Source of the DNA: CAKSST01 sp045535505
Lineage (GTDB): Bacteria > Bacillota > Clostridia > Oscillospirales > Acutalibacteraceae
Direction: 5' to 3'
Length of the DNA stretch: 64,000 nucleotides
Assembly: GCA_045535505.1 (NCBI GenBank)
Contig: JAZSLU010000045.1
Span: 1 to 64,000, forward strand
A model generated the notes under the pieces. The model worked only from the letters and a program-made list of their open reading frames with translations, had not been told where the DNA came from and made no database searches. Numbering within the stretch: the first letter of the stretch is position 1; each line of letters begins with the position of its first letter. The translations under genes and the position numbers were made by a program. Below, in pieces: positions 7,005 to 15,641 of the stretch.

Positions 7005-8333
7005 GTGGCTTTAGCTTTCAGCGACAAATACGCAGGCGCATTCTTGCGTGAAAATGACTATTTAGGTTTAATCTCACAGGTTGATTCAGCACATGAACAA
7101 CTTCACAGTAAAACAGGTTTAGGTAATGATTTTACAGGTTGGCTTGAACTTCCTGTTAACTATGACAAGGCGGAATTTGAAGAGGTTAAAAAAGCCGCCG
7201 CAAAAATTCGTTCTGACAGTCAGGTTTTAATTGTTATCGGTATCGGCGGTTCTTATCTTGGCGCTCGTGCCGCTATTGAATTTTTACATTCACCTTATTA
7301 CAACAATCTTGCAAAAGATACCCCCGAAATTTATTTTATAGGCAACAGCATTAGTTCTGCCGCTTTGAACGACACTTTAAAGCTTTGCGAAGGCAAAGAC
7401 GTTTCGGTCAACGTTATTTCAAAATCGGGCACAACAACAGAACCCGCTATTGCCTTCAGAGTGTTCCGTAAATTTATGGAAGAAAAATACGGCAAGCAGG
7501 AAGCAGCAAAACGTATTTACTGTACAACCGATAAAGCACGAGGTGTGCTCAAGCAGGTTGCAGACAGCGAAGGCTATACAACCTTTGTTATTCCCGACGA
7601 CGTAGGCGGACGTTACTCTGTTTTAACACCTGTTGGTTTGCTGCCTATTGCTGTAAGCGGTGCTGATATTGATAAACTTATGGCGGGCGCTGCAGCAGCT
7701 TATGAAGAATATAAACAGCCCGACAATGATTGTTACCGTTATGCGATGGCTCGTAATGCACTTTATCGCAGAGGCATGAGCATAGAGTTGCTTGCTTGTT
7801 ATGAGCCCCGCTTTACAATAATGTCGGAGTGGTATAAGCAACTGTTCGGCGAGAGCGAGGGCAAAGACAACAAAGGTCTTTATCCTGCATCGGTTATCTT
7901 TTCTACCGACCTTCACTCAATGGGTCAGTACATTCAAGATGGCAGACGCTTCTTATTTGAAACTGTTGTTGATTTTAAAACAGTTGATGATGACGTTGTT
8001 ATTGAGAAGGAAGAAAACGATGGTGACGGCCTTAATTTCCTTGCAGGCAAGACTGTTTCTTATGTTAACAGACGTGCTTTTGAGGGCACATTGCTTGCGC
8101 ATAATGACGGCGGTGTACCTAACCTTGTTATTACACTTGACCGTGCAGACGAGGAAAACCTTGGCAGACTTATTTATTTCTTTGAAAAAGCCTGTGCGGT
8201 TTCAGGATATCTGCTTGGTGTAAATCCGTTTGACCAACCCGGTGTTGAAAGCTATAAAAAGAATATGTTTGCTTTGCTTGGCAAACCCGGTTATGAAGAG
8301 CAAAGACAGGCGTTGGAAGAAAGACTTAAATAA
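7005..8333 (+). CDS. pgi: Glucose-6-phosphate isomerase
   Basis: 442 residues, the length of the shorter Gram-positive form. IGIGGSYLGARAAIEFL is the phosphate-binding glycine loop, ISKSGTTTEPAIAFR the second sugar-phosphate site, and DGRRFLFETVVDF and FDQPGVESYKKNMF the C-terminal signature. It interconverts glucose-6-phosphate and fructose-6-phosphate in glycolysis. Translation starts at GTG with CGGAG 9 nt upstream. It has its own promoter and is followed by a small P-loop gene after about 47 bp. Confidence 0.97.
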   Translation: MALAFSDKYAGAFLRENDYLGLISQVDSAHEQLHSKTGLGNDFTGWLELPVNYDKAEFEEVKKAAAKIRSDSQVLIVIGIGGSYLGARAAIEFLHSPYYNNLAKDTPEIYFIGNSISSAALNDTLKLCEGKDVSVNVISKSGTTTEPAIAFRVFRKFMEEKYGKQEAAKRIYCTTDKARGVLKQVADSEGYTTFVIPDDVGGRYSVLTPVGLLPIAVSGADIDKLMAGAAAAYEEYKQPDNDCYRYAMARNALYRRGMSIELLACYEPRFTIMSEWYKQLFGESEGKDNKGLYPASVIFSTDLHSMGQYIQDGRRFLFETVVDFKTVDDDVVIEKEENDGDGLNFLAGKTVSYVNRRAFEGTLLAHNDGGVPNLVITLDRADEENLGRLIYFFEKACAVSGYLLGVNPFDQPGVESYKKNMFALLGKPGYEEQRQALEERLK

Positions 8334-8380
8334 TTTTTAGGAAACAACCGCATTTGCGGTAAATATATAAAGGAGTGATA

Positions 8381-8800
8381 ATGATGATAAAACTTATTAT
8401 CGGTAACAAAGGCTCGGGAAAAACCAAACGTCTTATTGACATGGTGACAAACGCTTCCCAAACAACAAAAGGTTTAGTTGTATGTGTTGAACAGGGTGAT
8501 ATCCTTACTTACAGCATACCGCATAAAGTACGATTGGTTGACTCTAATGCTTATGGCGTTAGCGGTTATTCTGAATATTTCGCATTCCTTTCAGGTATAT
8601 GTGCCGGCAACCACGATATTACAGATGTTTTCGGTGATGCAACTCTTAGAATTGGCGGACGTGACTATAATGCACTTTCAGCTTTCCTTGACAGAGTTTC
8701 AGTTTTAGCTGAAGAAAGCAACATTAATTTTGTTTTCACAATTTCTTGTGACGAAAGTGAACTTCCTGCAAAAGTTTTTGATCACGCAGAGAAAATTTAG
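8381..8800 (+). CDS. Small P-loop (Walker A) protein, function unknown
   Basis: 139 residues. A Walker A motif GNKGSGKT stands near the N-terminus (IIGNKGSGKTKRLIDM), so it probably binds a nucleotide. LNAFLDRVSVL-like helix and NINFVFTISCD strand near the end could be a degenerate Walker B region (the actual helix reads LSAFLDRVSVL). No other domain is recognised and it is short for a complete P-loop NTPase. ATG 8381 follows AGGAG by 5 nt; ATG 8384 is an equally good start. It may be co-transcribed with pgi. Confidence 0.7.
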   Translation: MMIKLIIGNKGSGKTKRLIDMVTNASQTTKGLVVCVEQGDILTYSIPHKVRLVDSNAYGVSGYSEYFAFLSGICAGNHDITDVFGDATLRIGGRDYNALSAFLDRVSVLAEESNINFVFTISCDESELPAKVFDHAEKI

Positions 8801-8817
8801 TTTTAAAATTTAAAGAT

Positions 8818-8854
8818 GCGGCGTATGGATTAAAGCAAAAAATCCATACGCCGC
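8818..8854 (+). terminator. Long perfect hairpin after the P-loop gene, likely terminator
   Basis: Perfect 14-bp inverted repeat GCGGCGTATGGATT/AATCCATACGCCGC with a 9-nt loop. The tail is A/T-rich but has no clean T run, so termination is likely but not certain. It separates the P-loop gene from the ribosomal superoperon promoter. Confidence 0.55.
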
Positions 8855-8940
8855 TACCTATTATATATAATATATATGACGCGTCGAAAATAGGGAAGAA
8901 ACCCAAAAATAAAAAAGTTTAAAAATTTTTTAAAAAAGTA

Positions 8941-8969
8941 TTGCAATCTTGAAATATTTGTGTTATTAT
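8941..8969 (+). promoter_or_regulatory. Main promoter of the S10-spc-alpha superoperon
   Basis: TTGCAA and TATTAT separated by exactly 17 bp. An A/T-tract region (8910-8940) just upstream resembles an UP element. The predicted start near 8976 leaves a leader of about 258 nt before rpsJ. Confidence 0.8.
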
Positions 8970-8976
8970 CATAGGG

Positions 8977-9234
8977 CACGCTTTATGCGTGAAGATATGC
9001 GTTGATGCGGGAGGTGGCCGACTTCGAGTCGGGAAATTTCCGCGGAGTATGTCCGATTTATAAACCGGGCGACAGGAATCTTCTACTATTACAAGGGCTT
9101 TGCTTTTGTAAATGCGGCGTTATGCCGTTCCCGGATTTAACCCTTAGGGGTTATCCGGTTTTATAATGCAGCAGGGTGAAACACCCGGCACAGTACAAGT
9201 TCCTGAGCCAATCCTGACAAGGAGGCAAATCATA
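8977..9234 (+). promoter_or_regulatory. Structured leader of rpsJ, candidate ribosomal-protein autoregulatory element
   Basis: This gene-free leader holds several hairpins in a row: CACGC/GCGTG (8977-8991); CCGACT-TCG-AGTCGG (9018-9032) nested in a GCGGGA/TTCCGC stem; TTACAA/TTGTAA (about 9089-9113); CGGC/GCCG; an internal terminator (9131-9164); and GGGTG-AAA-CACCC (9173-9187). In gamma-proteobacteria the S10 leader is regulated by L4; I know of no assigned equivalent in Clostridia, so the mechanism is inference. AGGAGG at 9220-9225 serves rpsJ. Confidence 0.6.
9131..9164 (+). terminator. Terminator-like hairpin inside the rpsJ leader (putative attenuator)
   Basis: CCGGAT pairs with ATCCGG, extended by AA/TT and CCC/GGG around a TTAG loop with a two-base bulge, followed by TTTTAT. 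It lies about 70 nt before the rpsJ start, so read-through must be controlled or it is weak. Confidence 0.6.
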
Positions 9235-9546
9235 ATGGCAGGAAATGAAAAAATCAGAATTCGCATCAAAGGTTACGATCACGCTTTGGTAGATCAGTCA
9301 GCAGAAAAGATTGTTGACACCGCAAAGCGCACAGGTGCAAGAGTTTCAGGTCCCGTACCGCTCCCCACCGAAAGAGAGATTGTTACCATCCTGCGCGCTG
9401 TTCATAAATATAAGGACAGCCGTGAGCAGTTTGAAAAGCGCATTCACAAAAGACTCATCGATGTACTGCATCCCTCAAACAAAACAATTGAGGCACTCAG
9501 AGGCATCGAACTCCCCGCCGGCGTTGAGTTTGAAATAAAACTGTAA
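9235..9546 (+). CDS. rpsJ: 30S ribosomal protein S10
   Basis: 103 residues, normal length. IRIRIKGYDHALVDQSAEKI and the HKRLIDVLHPSNKTIEAL signature identify S10, which binds the 3' domain of 16S rRNA and also works with NusB in antitermination. It is the first gene of the superoperon; ATG 9235 follows AGGAGG by 9 nt. Confidence 0.98.
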   Translation: MAGNEKIRIRIKGYDHALVDQSAEKIVDTAKRTGARVSGPVPLPTEREIVTILRAVHKYKDSREQFEKRIHKRLIDVLHPSNKTIEALRGIELPAGVEFEIKL

Positions 9547-9606
9547 GCTGTCGAGGTCATGTTGGCCGAAAGGGTCAACCAATAACCTATATAGGAGGAA
9601 AAGAAA

Positions 9607-10239
9607 ATGAAAAAAGGAATCATCGGAAAAAAACTGGGCATGACTCAGCTTTTTGACGAGAACGGCAACGTAGTTCCCGTAACAGTTATTGAAGCTGGTC
9701 CTTGCGCTGTTTCACAGGTAAAGACAGTTGAGAACGACGGTTATGCTGCTGTTCAGGTAGGCTATGGCGATTTAAAGGCAAGCAAGGTTAACAAACCTAT
9801 GGCTGGCCACTTCGCAAAGGGTGATGTTGCTCCCAAAAAGGTTCTTCGTGAGTTCCGCTTGGAAAGCACTGAGGGCATCAACGTTGGCGACATCATTAAA
9901 GCAGACGTATTTGCAGCCGGCGACAAAGTTGATGTTCGCGGTACCAGCAAAGGTAAAGGTTATGCAGGTACAATCAAACGTTGGAACTTCCACCGTCTTA
10001 AAATGTCTCACGGTACAGGTCCTGTAGCAAGACACGGCGGTTCACTCGGTTCCATCAGCGACCCTTCCAGGGTTTTCAAAAACAAAAAGATGGCCGGCCA
10101 TCTTGGTGCTGAGCGCGTAACTGTTCAGAACCTCGAGGTTGTTAAGGTCGACGCAGAAAACAATATTATTGCTATCAAGGGCGCAGTTCCCGGCCCCAAG
10201 GGCGGCATCGTTGTTGTTTTCGACAGCGTTAAGGCTTAA
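9607..10239 (+). CDS. rplC: 50S ribosomal protein L3
   Basis: 210 residues starting MKKGIIGKKLGMTQLF, the typical L3 N-terminus; the FHRLKMSHGTGPVARHGGSL loop reaches toward the peptidyl transferase centre. It is an early assembly protein binding 23S rRNA. The 60-bp gap from rpsJ contains a small ttggcc/ggtcaacc-type hairpin but no promoter that I can see. Confidence 0.98.
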   Translation: MKKGIIGKKLGMTQLFDENGNVVPVTVIEAGPCAVSQVKTVENDGYAAVQVGYGDLKASKVNKPMAGHFAKGDVAPKKVLREFRLESTEGINVGDIIKADVFAAGDKVDVRGTSKGKGYAGTIKRWNFHRLKMSHGTGPVARHGGSLGSISDPSRVFKNKKMAGHLGAERVTVQNLEVVKVDAENNIIAIKGAVPGPKGGIVVVFDSVKA

Positions 10240-10256
10240 GGAAGGAGTTGTAGAAC

Positions 10257-10880
10257 ATGGCTAATGTAGCAGTTTTAGACATGAAGGGAAACGAAATCGA
10301 AAAGATTAAGCTTTCCAAAAATGTTTTCGGAATTGAGCCCAACGCAGTTGTTATGCACATGGCAGTTGTTAATTACCTGGCAAACCAGCGTCAGGGCACA
10401 CAGTCAACCTTAACCCGTACAGAAGTATCGGGCGGCGGTAGAAAGCCTTGGAGACAGAAGGGTACCGGTCATGCAAGACAGGGTTCTATCCGCGCTCCCC
10501 AGTGGAGACACGGTGGTATCGCTCTTGGACCTAAGCCCAGAGATTACTCTTATGAGCTTAACAAAAAGGTTCGCAAACTGGCTATCAAGTCAGCTCTTTC
10601 CGATAAGGTTGCTAACAAGAACTTAATCGTTCTCAGCGAGCTTGCCTTAGAGGGTTACAAGACCAAGACAGTTGTTGATTGCCTTAACGCTATCGGCGCT
10701 ACCGGCAAAACACTTTTGGTACTTGCTGACAACAACAATGTTTGCGTAAAGAGTGCCGCAAATATCCCCGGCGTAAAAACAGCACAGTTCAACACTATTA
10801 ATACCTATGATATTATTAATGCTGACAAGCTTGTTATCGTAAAAGACGCCGTTGCTAAGATCGAGGAGGTTTACGCATAA
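10257..10880 (+). CDS. rplD: 50S ribosomal protein L4
   Basis: 207 residues. The extended loop TEVSGGGRKPWRQKGTGHAR, which lines the peptide exit tunnel, is clearly present. In several bacteria L4 represses its own operon through the leader, relevant to the structured rpsJ leader here. Its stop codon overlaps the rplW start (TAATG). Confidence 0.98.
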   Translation: MANVAVLDMKGNEIEKIKLSKNVFGIEPNAVVMHMAVVNYLANQRQGTQSTLTRTEVSGGGRKPWRQKGTGHARQGSIRAPQWRHGGIALGPKPRDYSYELNKKVRKLAIKSALSDKVANKNLIVLSELALEGYKTKTVVDCLNAIGATGKTLLVLADNNNVCVKSAANIPGVKTAQFNTINTYDIINADKLVIVKDAVAKIEEVYA

Positions 10881-11173
10881 TGAAAACCGCACACGATATC
10901 ATTATTGCGCCGATCATTACTGAAAAGAGCATTGACGGCATAGAAAGCAAAAAATACACATTCAAAGTTGCTAAAGACTCTAACAAAGCAGAGATCAAAA
11001 AAGCAGTTGAAGAAATCTTCAAAGTAGATGTTGACAAGGTTAACACTATTAACGTGCGTGGTCAGGAAAAACGCATGGGCAGATATTCGGGTTACACATC
11101 AAGCTGGAAAAAGGCTATTGTTACCCTGAAAAAAGATTCAAAGTCTATTGAATTCTTTGATGGTTTGAAATAA
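10880..11173 (+). CDS. rplW: 50S ribosomal protein L23
   Basis: 97 residues; IIAPIITEKSIDGIESKKYT is the L23 N-terminus. L23 sits at the tunnel exit and docks trigger factor and SRP. Translation is coupled to rplD by the TAATG overlap. Confidence 0.97.
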   Translation: MKTAHDIIIAPIITEKSIDGIESKKYTFKVAKDSNKAEIKKAVEEIFKVDVDKVNTINVRGQEKRMGRYSGYTSSWKKAIVTLKKDSKSIEFFDGLK

Positions 11174-11250
11174 TTAACCCTAATATCTACGGCAACGTAT
11201 GGGATTGTTGATTAATCCCGCTAAGCCTTAACAGGAGAGTGAATTTAATT

Positions 11251-12081
11251 ATGGCAATTAAGCATTACAAGCCTACGACTCCCGGCCTTCGCGGAATGAC
11301 CACTATGGATTATTCTGAGCTTACAAAAAAAGCTCCTGAGAAGAGTCTGTTGGCTAAAAAACAAAAGAATGCAGGCCGTAACAGCTATGGCCGCATAACC
11401 GTTCGCCATCGTGGCGGCGGCAACCGCAAAAAATACAGAATTATCGACTTCAAGAGAGATCGTTTCGGTGATGTAGCTACCGTTATTGCTCTTGAGTACG
11501 ATCCCAACCGTACAGCTTTTATCGCTCTTATTCAGTTTGAAGACGGCGAAAAACGTTATATAATTGCTCCTATCGGCCTTAAAGTAGGCGATAAGGTTGT
11601 AAGCGGTCCCGACGCTGATATTAAGCCCGGTAACGCATTACCCCTTTCAGCAATTCCGGTTGGTACATTTATCCACAACGTTGAGCTTTATCCCGGCAAG
11701 GGCGCTCAGTTCGCTCGTTCGGCTGGTAACATGGCTCAGTTGATGGCTAAAGAAAACGGATTGGCACTTTTACGTATGCCTTCCGGCGAACTTCGCAATG
11801 TTCCTATTGCTTGTATGGCTACTGTTGGTCAGGTAAGCAATCCCGAACATGCAAACATCAACATCGGTAAAGCAGGACGCAAACGCCATATGGGCATTCG
11901 TCCCACAGTTCGTGGTTCAGTTATGAACCCCAACGACCACCCCCACGGTGGTGGTGAAGGTAAGTCACCGATCGGTCGTCCCGGCCCGGTTACTCCTTGG
12001 GGCAAACCTGCTTTGGGTTATAAGACACGCAAGAAGAATAAAGCTTCAAACAAGCTTATCGTAAAGCGTCGTAACGGTTAA
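11251..12081 (+). CDS. rplB: 50S ribosomal protein L2
   Basis: 276 residues starting MAIKHYKPTTPGLRGMTTMD. RHRGGGNRKKYRIIDFKR and the HPHGGGEGKSPIGRPGPVTP loop, which carries the conserved histidine near the peptidyl transferase centre, are intact. ATG 11251 is preferred over an upstream in-frame ATG at 11239 because AGGAGAG lies 12 nt before it and family N-termini agree. A small GGGATT/AATCCC hairpin lies in the 77-bp gap after rplW. Confidence 0.98.
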   Translation: MAIKHYKPTTPGLRGMTTMDYSELTKKAPEKSLLAKKQKNAGRNSYGRITVRHRGGGNRKKYRIIDFKRDRFGDVATVIALEYDPNRTAFIALIQFEDGEKRYIIAPIGLKVGDKVVSGPDADIKPGNALPLSAIPVGTFIHNVELYPGKGAQFARSAGNMAQLMAKENGLALLRMPSGELRNVPIACMATVGQVSNPEHANINIGKAGRKRHMGIRPTVRGSVMNPNDHPHGGGEGKSPIGRPGPVTPWGKPALGYKTRKKNKASNKLIVKRRNG

Positions 12082-12103
12082 TCGACGAAAGGAGAAAAAG
12101 TAA

Positions 12104-12379
12104 ATGGGTAGAAGCGTTAAAAAAGGACCTTTTGTGCAACCTGTATTGCTTAAGAGAATTCAGGAAATGAATGCTTCAGGCGAGAAGAGAGCTCTCAAAA
12201 CCTGGAGCCGCGCATCCACTATTTTTCCGGATTTTGTCGGTCACACCATTGCAGTTCATGACGGACGCCGTCATGTTCCGGTATATGTAACTGAAGATAT
12301 GGTTGGACACAAACTCGGTGAGTTTGCACCTACCAGAACATTCAAAGGCCATGCCGGAGCAAAGACAACCGGTAGATAA
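12104..12379 (+). CDS. rpsS: 30S ribosomal protein S19
   Basis: 91 residues, MGRSVKKGPFVQPVLLKRIQ; the TWSRASTIFPDFVGHTIAVH and LGEFAPTRTFKGHAG signatures are complete. S19 binds the head of the 30S subunit with S13. Confidence 0.98.
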   Translation: MGRSVKKGPFVQPVLLKRIQEMNASGEKRALKTWSRASTIFPDFVGHTIAVHDGRRHVPVYVTEDMVGHKLGEFAPTRTFKGHAGAKTTGR

Positions 12380-12403
12380 GCGGTCGAAAGGAGAATATGA
12401 CTT

Positions 12404-12748
12404 ATGGAATCAAGGGCAGTTTTAAAATACGCCCGCATTTCACCCCGTAAGGTGAAAATTGTGCTGGATCTTATCCGCAATAAGCCCGCAGACATAGCCA
12501 TGGCAATTCTTAAGAATACTCCTAAGGCCGCCTGCGAACCCTTGCAAAAGCTTTTGGCTTCTGCAATGGCAAATGCGGAAAACAACCATAATATGAATGT
12601 TGCTTCTTTATATGTTGCAGAGTGCTTTGTATCACCCGGACCTACTCTTAAGAGAATTCGTCCCTGTGACCATGGTCGTGCACACAGAATTTTGAAGAGA
12701 ACATCACATGTAACCCTGATTCTCAGGGAAAAAGAAATTAAGGAATAA
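12404..12748 (+). CDS. rplV: 50S ribosomal protein L22
   Basis: 114 residues. YARISPRKVKIVLDLIRNK at the N-terminus and RIRPCDHGRAHRILKRTSHV at the C-terminus identify L22, whose beta hairpin lines the exit tunnel and is a site of macrolide-resistance mutations. Two cysteines in the middle are unremarkable. Confidence 0.97.
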   Translation: MESRAVLKYARISPRKVKIVLDLIRNKPADIAMAILKNTPKAACEPLQKLLASAMANAENNHNMNVASLYVAECFVSPGPTLKRIRPCDHGRAHRILKRTSHVTLILREKEIKE

Positions 12749-12763
12749 GGGAGGTTTTAGTTA

Positions 12764-13435
12764 ATGGGCCAGAAAGTTAATCCTAACGGTTTTCGCGTTG
12801 GTGTTATAAAAAATTGGGACTCTCGCTGGATCACTGACAATAAGAGCTTCGGCGATACCCTGGTAGAAGACTATAACCTTCGCAAATACCTTAAAAAGAA
12901 ACTTTACAACGCAGGCGTTCCCAAGATTGAAATCGAGCGTGACGCTAAGCGTGTAAGAATTCACATTCATTGTGCTAAGCCCGGTATCATTATCGGACGT
13001 AACGGCGCAGAAATTGAAAAATTAAGAGAATCTGTTCAGAAAATGCTCGGCAAGCCTGTTGTTATCAATATTGTTGAGGTTAAGAATCCTGACCTTAACG
13101 CAACATTGGTTGCAGAGAATATTGCAGCACAGCTTGAAAAGAGAACATCTTTCCGTCGTGCTATGAAACTTTCCATCGGACGCGCAATGCGTGGCGGTGC
13201 AAAGGGTATCAAAACACAGTGTTCAGGCCGTCTTGGCGGTGCTGAAATTGCACGTACTGAGCATTACCATGAAGGTACAATTCCTCTTCAGACAATTAGA
13301 GCTGATATTGATTACGGCTTTGCTGAAGCAAAGACAACCTACGGCCGCATCGGCGTTAAGGTTTGGATCTATCAAGGCGAAGTTCTCCACGATTCACGTA
13401 AATCGGCTTCTAAGAAGGAAGGAGGCAACCGCTAA
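12764..13435 (+). CDS. rpsC: 30S ribosomal protein S3
   Basis: 223 residues. MGQKVNPNGFRVGVIKNWDS, the KH-domain GIIGR-type motif (KPGIIIGRNGAEIEKL) and CSGRLGGAEIARTEHYHEG are present. S3 forms part of the mRNA entry channel helicase. Its stop overlaps the rplP start codon. Confidence 0.98.
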   Translation: MGQKVNPNGFRVGVIKNWDSRWITDNKSFGDTLVEDYNLRKYLKKKLYNAGVPKIEIERDAKRVRIHIHCAKPGIIIGRNGAEIEKLRESVQKMLGKPVVINIVEVKNPDLNATLVAENIAAQLEKRTSFRRAMKLSIGRAMRGGAKGIKTQCSGRLGGAEIARTEHYHEGTIPLQTIRADIDYGFAEAKTTYGRIGVKVWIYQGEVLHDSRKSASKKEGGNR

Positions 13436-13860
13436 TGTTAATGCCTAAAAGAGTTAAATACCGCAGAGTACACAGAGGTCGCTTGACCGGTAAGGCAACA
13501 CGCGGTACCACCGTAAGTTACGGTGATTTCGGTCTTCAGGCTCTTGAACCGGCCTGGATCACATCAAATCAGATAGAGGCAGCCCGTGTTGCAATGACTC
13601 GTTGCATCAAGCGTGGCGGTAAAGTTTGGATAAAAATATTCCCGGATAAACCTATCACTGAAAAACCCGCTGAAACTCGAATGGGTTCAGGTAAAGGTTC
13701 TCCTGAATATTGGGTAGCAGTTGTTAAACCCGGCAGAGTTATGTTCGAAATTGCCGGTGTTGACGAGGCGCTTGCTCGTGAGGCTATGCGCTTGGCTGCA
13801 AACAAACTCCCTATCAAATGTAAAGTAATAGCTAAGCAGGAAACGGAGGGTGAGCAGTAA
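13435..13860 (+). CDS. rplP: 50S ribosomal protein L16
   Basis: 141 residues, MLMPKRVKYRRVHRGRLTGK; GKVWIKIFPDKPITEKPAET and RMGSGKGSPEYWVAVVKPGR are diagnostic. L16 helps position the A-site tRNA. The start overlaps the rpsC stop by one base and the stop overlaps the rpmC start, indicating coupled translation. Confidence 0.98.
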   Translation: MLMPKRVKYRRVHRGRLTGKATRGTTVSYGDFGLQALEPAWITSNQIEAARVAMTRCIKRGGKVWIKIFPDKPITEKPAETRMGSGKGSPEYWVAVVKPGRVMFEIAGVDEALAREAMRLAANKLPIKCKVIAKQETEGEQ

Positions 13861-14066
13861 TGAACGCACAAGAAATCAAAGAAAAATCCGTGACTGAGCT
13901 CATTAAGCTGCTGGAAGACCTCAAAAAAGACCTGTTTCATCTGCGCTTTCAGCATGCAATTAATCAGCTGGACAATCCTGCACGCATCGGCGCTGTAAAA
14001 AAGGATATTGCCAGAGTAAAAACAGTACTCCGCGAGCGTGAGCTTTCGGAAAATACTAATGCGTAA
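13860..14066 (+). CDS. rpmC: 50S ribosomal protein L29
   Basis: 68 residues, two helices, with LLEDLKKDLFHLRFQHAINQ and ARIGAVKKDIARVKTVLRER. L29 lies beside L23 near the tunnel exit. Confidence 0.96.
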   Translation: MNAQEIKEKSVTELIKLLEDLKKDLFHLRFQHAINQLDNPARIGAVKKDIARVKTVLRERELSENTNA

Positions 14067-14080
14067 GGAGGCAGACAGTC

Positions 14081-14338
14081 ATGAGTGAGAGAAATCTTCG
14101 TAAAACCAGAACAGGCAGAGTTGTCAGCGACAAGATGGATAAAACTGTTTTAGTTGCCATTGAAGATAACGTTAGACATCCGCTTTACAAGAAAATTATT
14201 AAAAACACTATTAGGCTTAAAGCCCATGATGAAAATAATGCCTGCCAAGTAGGCGACAGAGTTTCTATTATGGAAACACGTCCCCTCTCAAAAGATAAGA
14301 GATGGCGCGTTGTTGAAATAATTGAAAAAGCTAAATAA
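14081..14338 (+). CDS. rpsQ: 30S ribosomal protein S17
   Basis: 85 residues; TRTGRVVSDKMDKTVLVAIE is the OB-fold N-terminus and METRPLSKDKRWRVVEI the conserved end. S17 binds the 5' domain of 16S rRNA early in assembly. Confidence 0.97.
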   Translation: MSERNLRKTRTGRVVSDKMDKTVLVAIEDNVRHPLYKKIIKNTIRLKAHDENNACQVGDRVSIMETRPLSKDKRWRVVEIIEKAK

Positions 14339-14363
14339 GGACTTTTGTTAGGAGGAAAACACT

Positions 14364-14732
14364 GTGATACAGCAACAGAGTTACCTCAAGGTTGCCGACA
14401 ATACTGGTGCTAAAGAAATTATGTGCATCCGTGTATTAGGAGGCTCCAGAAGGAGGTACGCCAATATAGGCGACGTTATCGTGGCTTCTGTAAAAAAGGC
14501 CATCCCTGGTGGTACTGTTAAGAAGGGCGATGTTGTAAAGGCTGTCGTGGTTCGTTCCGCAAGAGGCCTTCGTCGCAATGACGGCACTTATATCAGATTT
14601 AATGAAAACGCAGCTGTGCTTATTAAGGATGACAAGAATCCTCGTGGCACACGTATCTTTGGACCCGTAGCCAGAGAGCTTCGCGAGAAAGATTATCTCA
14701 AGATTCTTTCATTGGCTCCCGAAGTACTTTAA
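14364..14732 (+). CDS. rplN: 50S ribosomal protein L14
   Basis: 122 residues from a GTG start with AGGAGG about 11 nt upstream. MIQQQSYLKVADNTGAKEIM and the RIFGPVARELREKDYLKILS end are canonical. L14 contacts the 30S subunit and is the docking site for the silencing factor RsfS. Confidence 0.97.
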   Translation: MIQQQSYLKVADNTGAKEIMCIRVLGGSRRRYANIGDVIVASVKKAIPGGTVKKGDVVKAVVVRSARGLRRNDGTYIRFNENAAVLIKDDKNPRGTRIFGPVARELREKDYLKILSLAPEVL

Positions 14733-14749
14733 TCGCAAAGGAGAAAATT

Positions 14750-15070
14750 ATGAGTAAACTCGGCATAAAAGTTGGCGATACCGTAATGCTTTTGACCGGC
14801 GACGATGAGTACAAAGGAAAGACCGGCAAGGTTTTACAGGTTAGCGCTAAAGAAGGAAAATGCATTGTTGAGGGTCTTAACATTGTTTCAAAACACGTTA
14901 AACCCAAAAAGGCAGGCGACCCCTCAGGTATTATTAAAACCGAGAGTGCAATTTACGCATCAAAACTGATGCTCGTTTGCCCCAAATGCAACAAGCCCAC
15001 TCGTCTTGCACACAAGATTGAGGATGGCAAAAAAGCCCGCATGTGCAAAAAATGCGGCGCAACATTTTAA
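14750..15070 (+). CDS. rplX: 50S ribosomal protein L24 (with C-terminal cysteine pairs)
   Basis: 106 residues. A KOW motif (KVGDTVMLLTGDDEYKGKTG) opens the protein. The C-terminal part holds CPKC and CKKC, a zinc-ribbon-like set seen in many Firmicute L24 proteins. L24 initiates 50S assembly. Confidence 0.97.
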   Translation: MSKLGIKVGDTVMLLTGDDEYKGKTGKVLQVSAKEGKCIVEGLNIVSKHVKPKKAGDPSGIIKTESAIYASKLMLVCPKCNKPTRLAHKIEDGKKARMCKKCGATF

Positions 15071-15090
15071 GGCTTAGGAGGAATTGAAGT

Positions 15091-15630
15091 ATGTCAAGAA
15101 TTAAAACAGAATACATTAATACAATTGCTCCTGCGCTTATGAAGAAATTCAACTACAAGAGCGTAATGCAGATTCCCAAGATGGAAAAGGTTGTTATCAA
15201 CGTAGCTTGTGGTGAAGCAAGAGATAACCCGAAGGTTATCGATTCAATCATCAACGACCTTACCGTTATCACCGGTCAAAAACCGGTAGTCTGCAAGGCA
15301 AGAAAGTCAGTTGCAAACTTTAAACTTCGTCAGGGTATGCCTATCGGCGTTAAAGTTACCTTGCGTGGCGAGAGAATGTATGACTTTATTGACCGCTTAT
15401 TCACTGCAGCACTTCCCAGAGTTAGAGACTTCCGCGGTATTAACGCCAATTCATTTGACGGTCGCGGCAACTACTCAATGGGTGTTAAGGAGCAGTTGAT
15501 TTTCCCGGAAATTGTTTATGACAAGATTGACAAAGTACGCGGAATGGACATTATATTTGTTACTACCGCTAACACAGATGAAGAAGCACGTGAGTTGTTA
15601 TCACTCATGGGTGCTCCGTTCGCGAAGTAA
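15091..15630 (+). CDS. rplE: 50S ribosomal protein L5
   Basis: 179 residues, with KVVINVACGEARDNPKVID and FRGINANSFDGRGNYSMGVK. L5 binds 5S rRNA and contacts P-site tRNA. Confidence 0.98.
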   Translation: MSRIKTEYINTIAPALMKKFNYKSVMQIPKMEKVVINVACGEARDNPKVIDSIINDLTVITGQKPVVCKARKSVANFKLRQGMPIGVKVTLRGERMYDFIDRLFTAALPRVRDFRGINANSFDGRGNYSMGVKEQLIFPEIVYDKIDKVRGMDIIFVTTANTDEEARELLSLMGAPFAK

Positions 15631-15641
15631 GGAGAGGAATT

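Noticed and set aside
11174..11250. Extra promoter or terminator in the rplW-rplB gap
   Set aside because: A GGGATT/AATCCC hairpin is present but has no T tail and there is no promoter-like pair of boxes.
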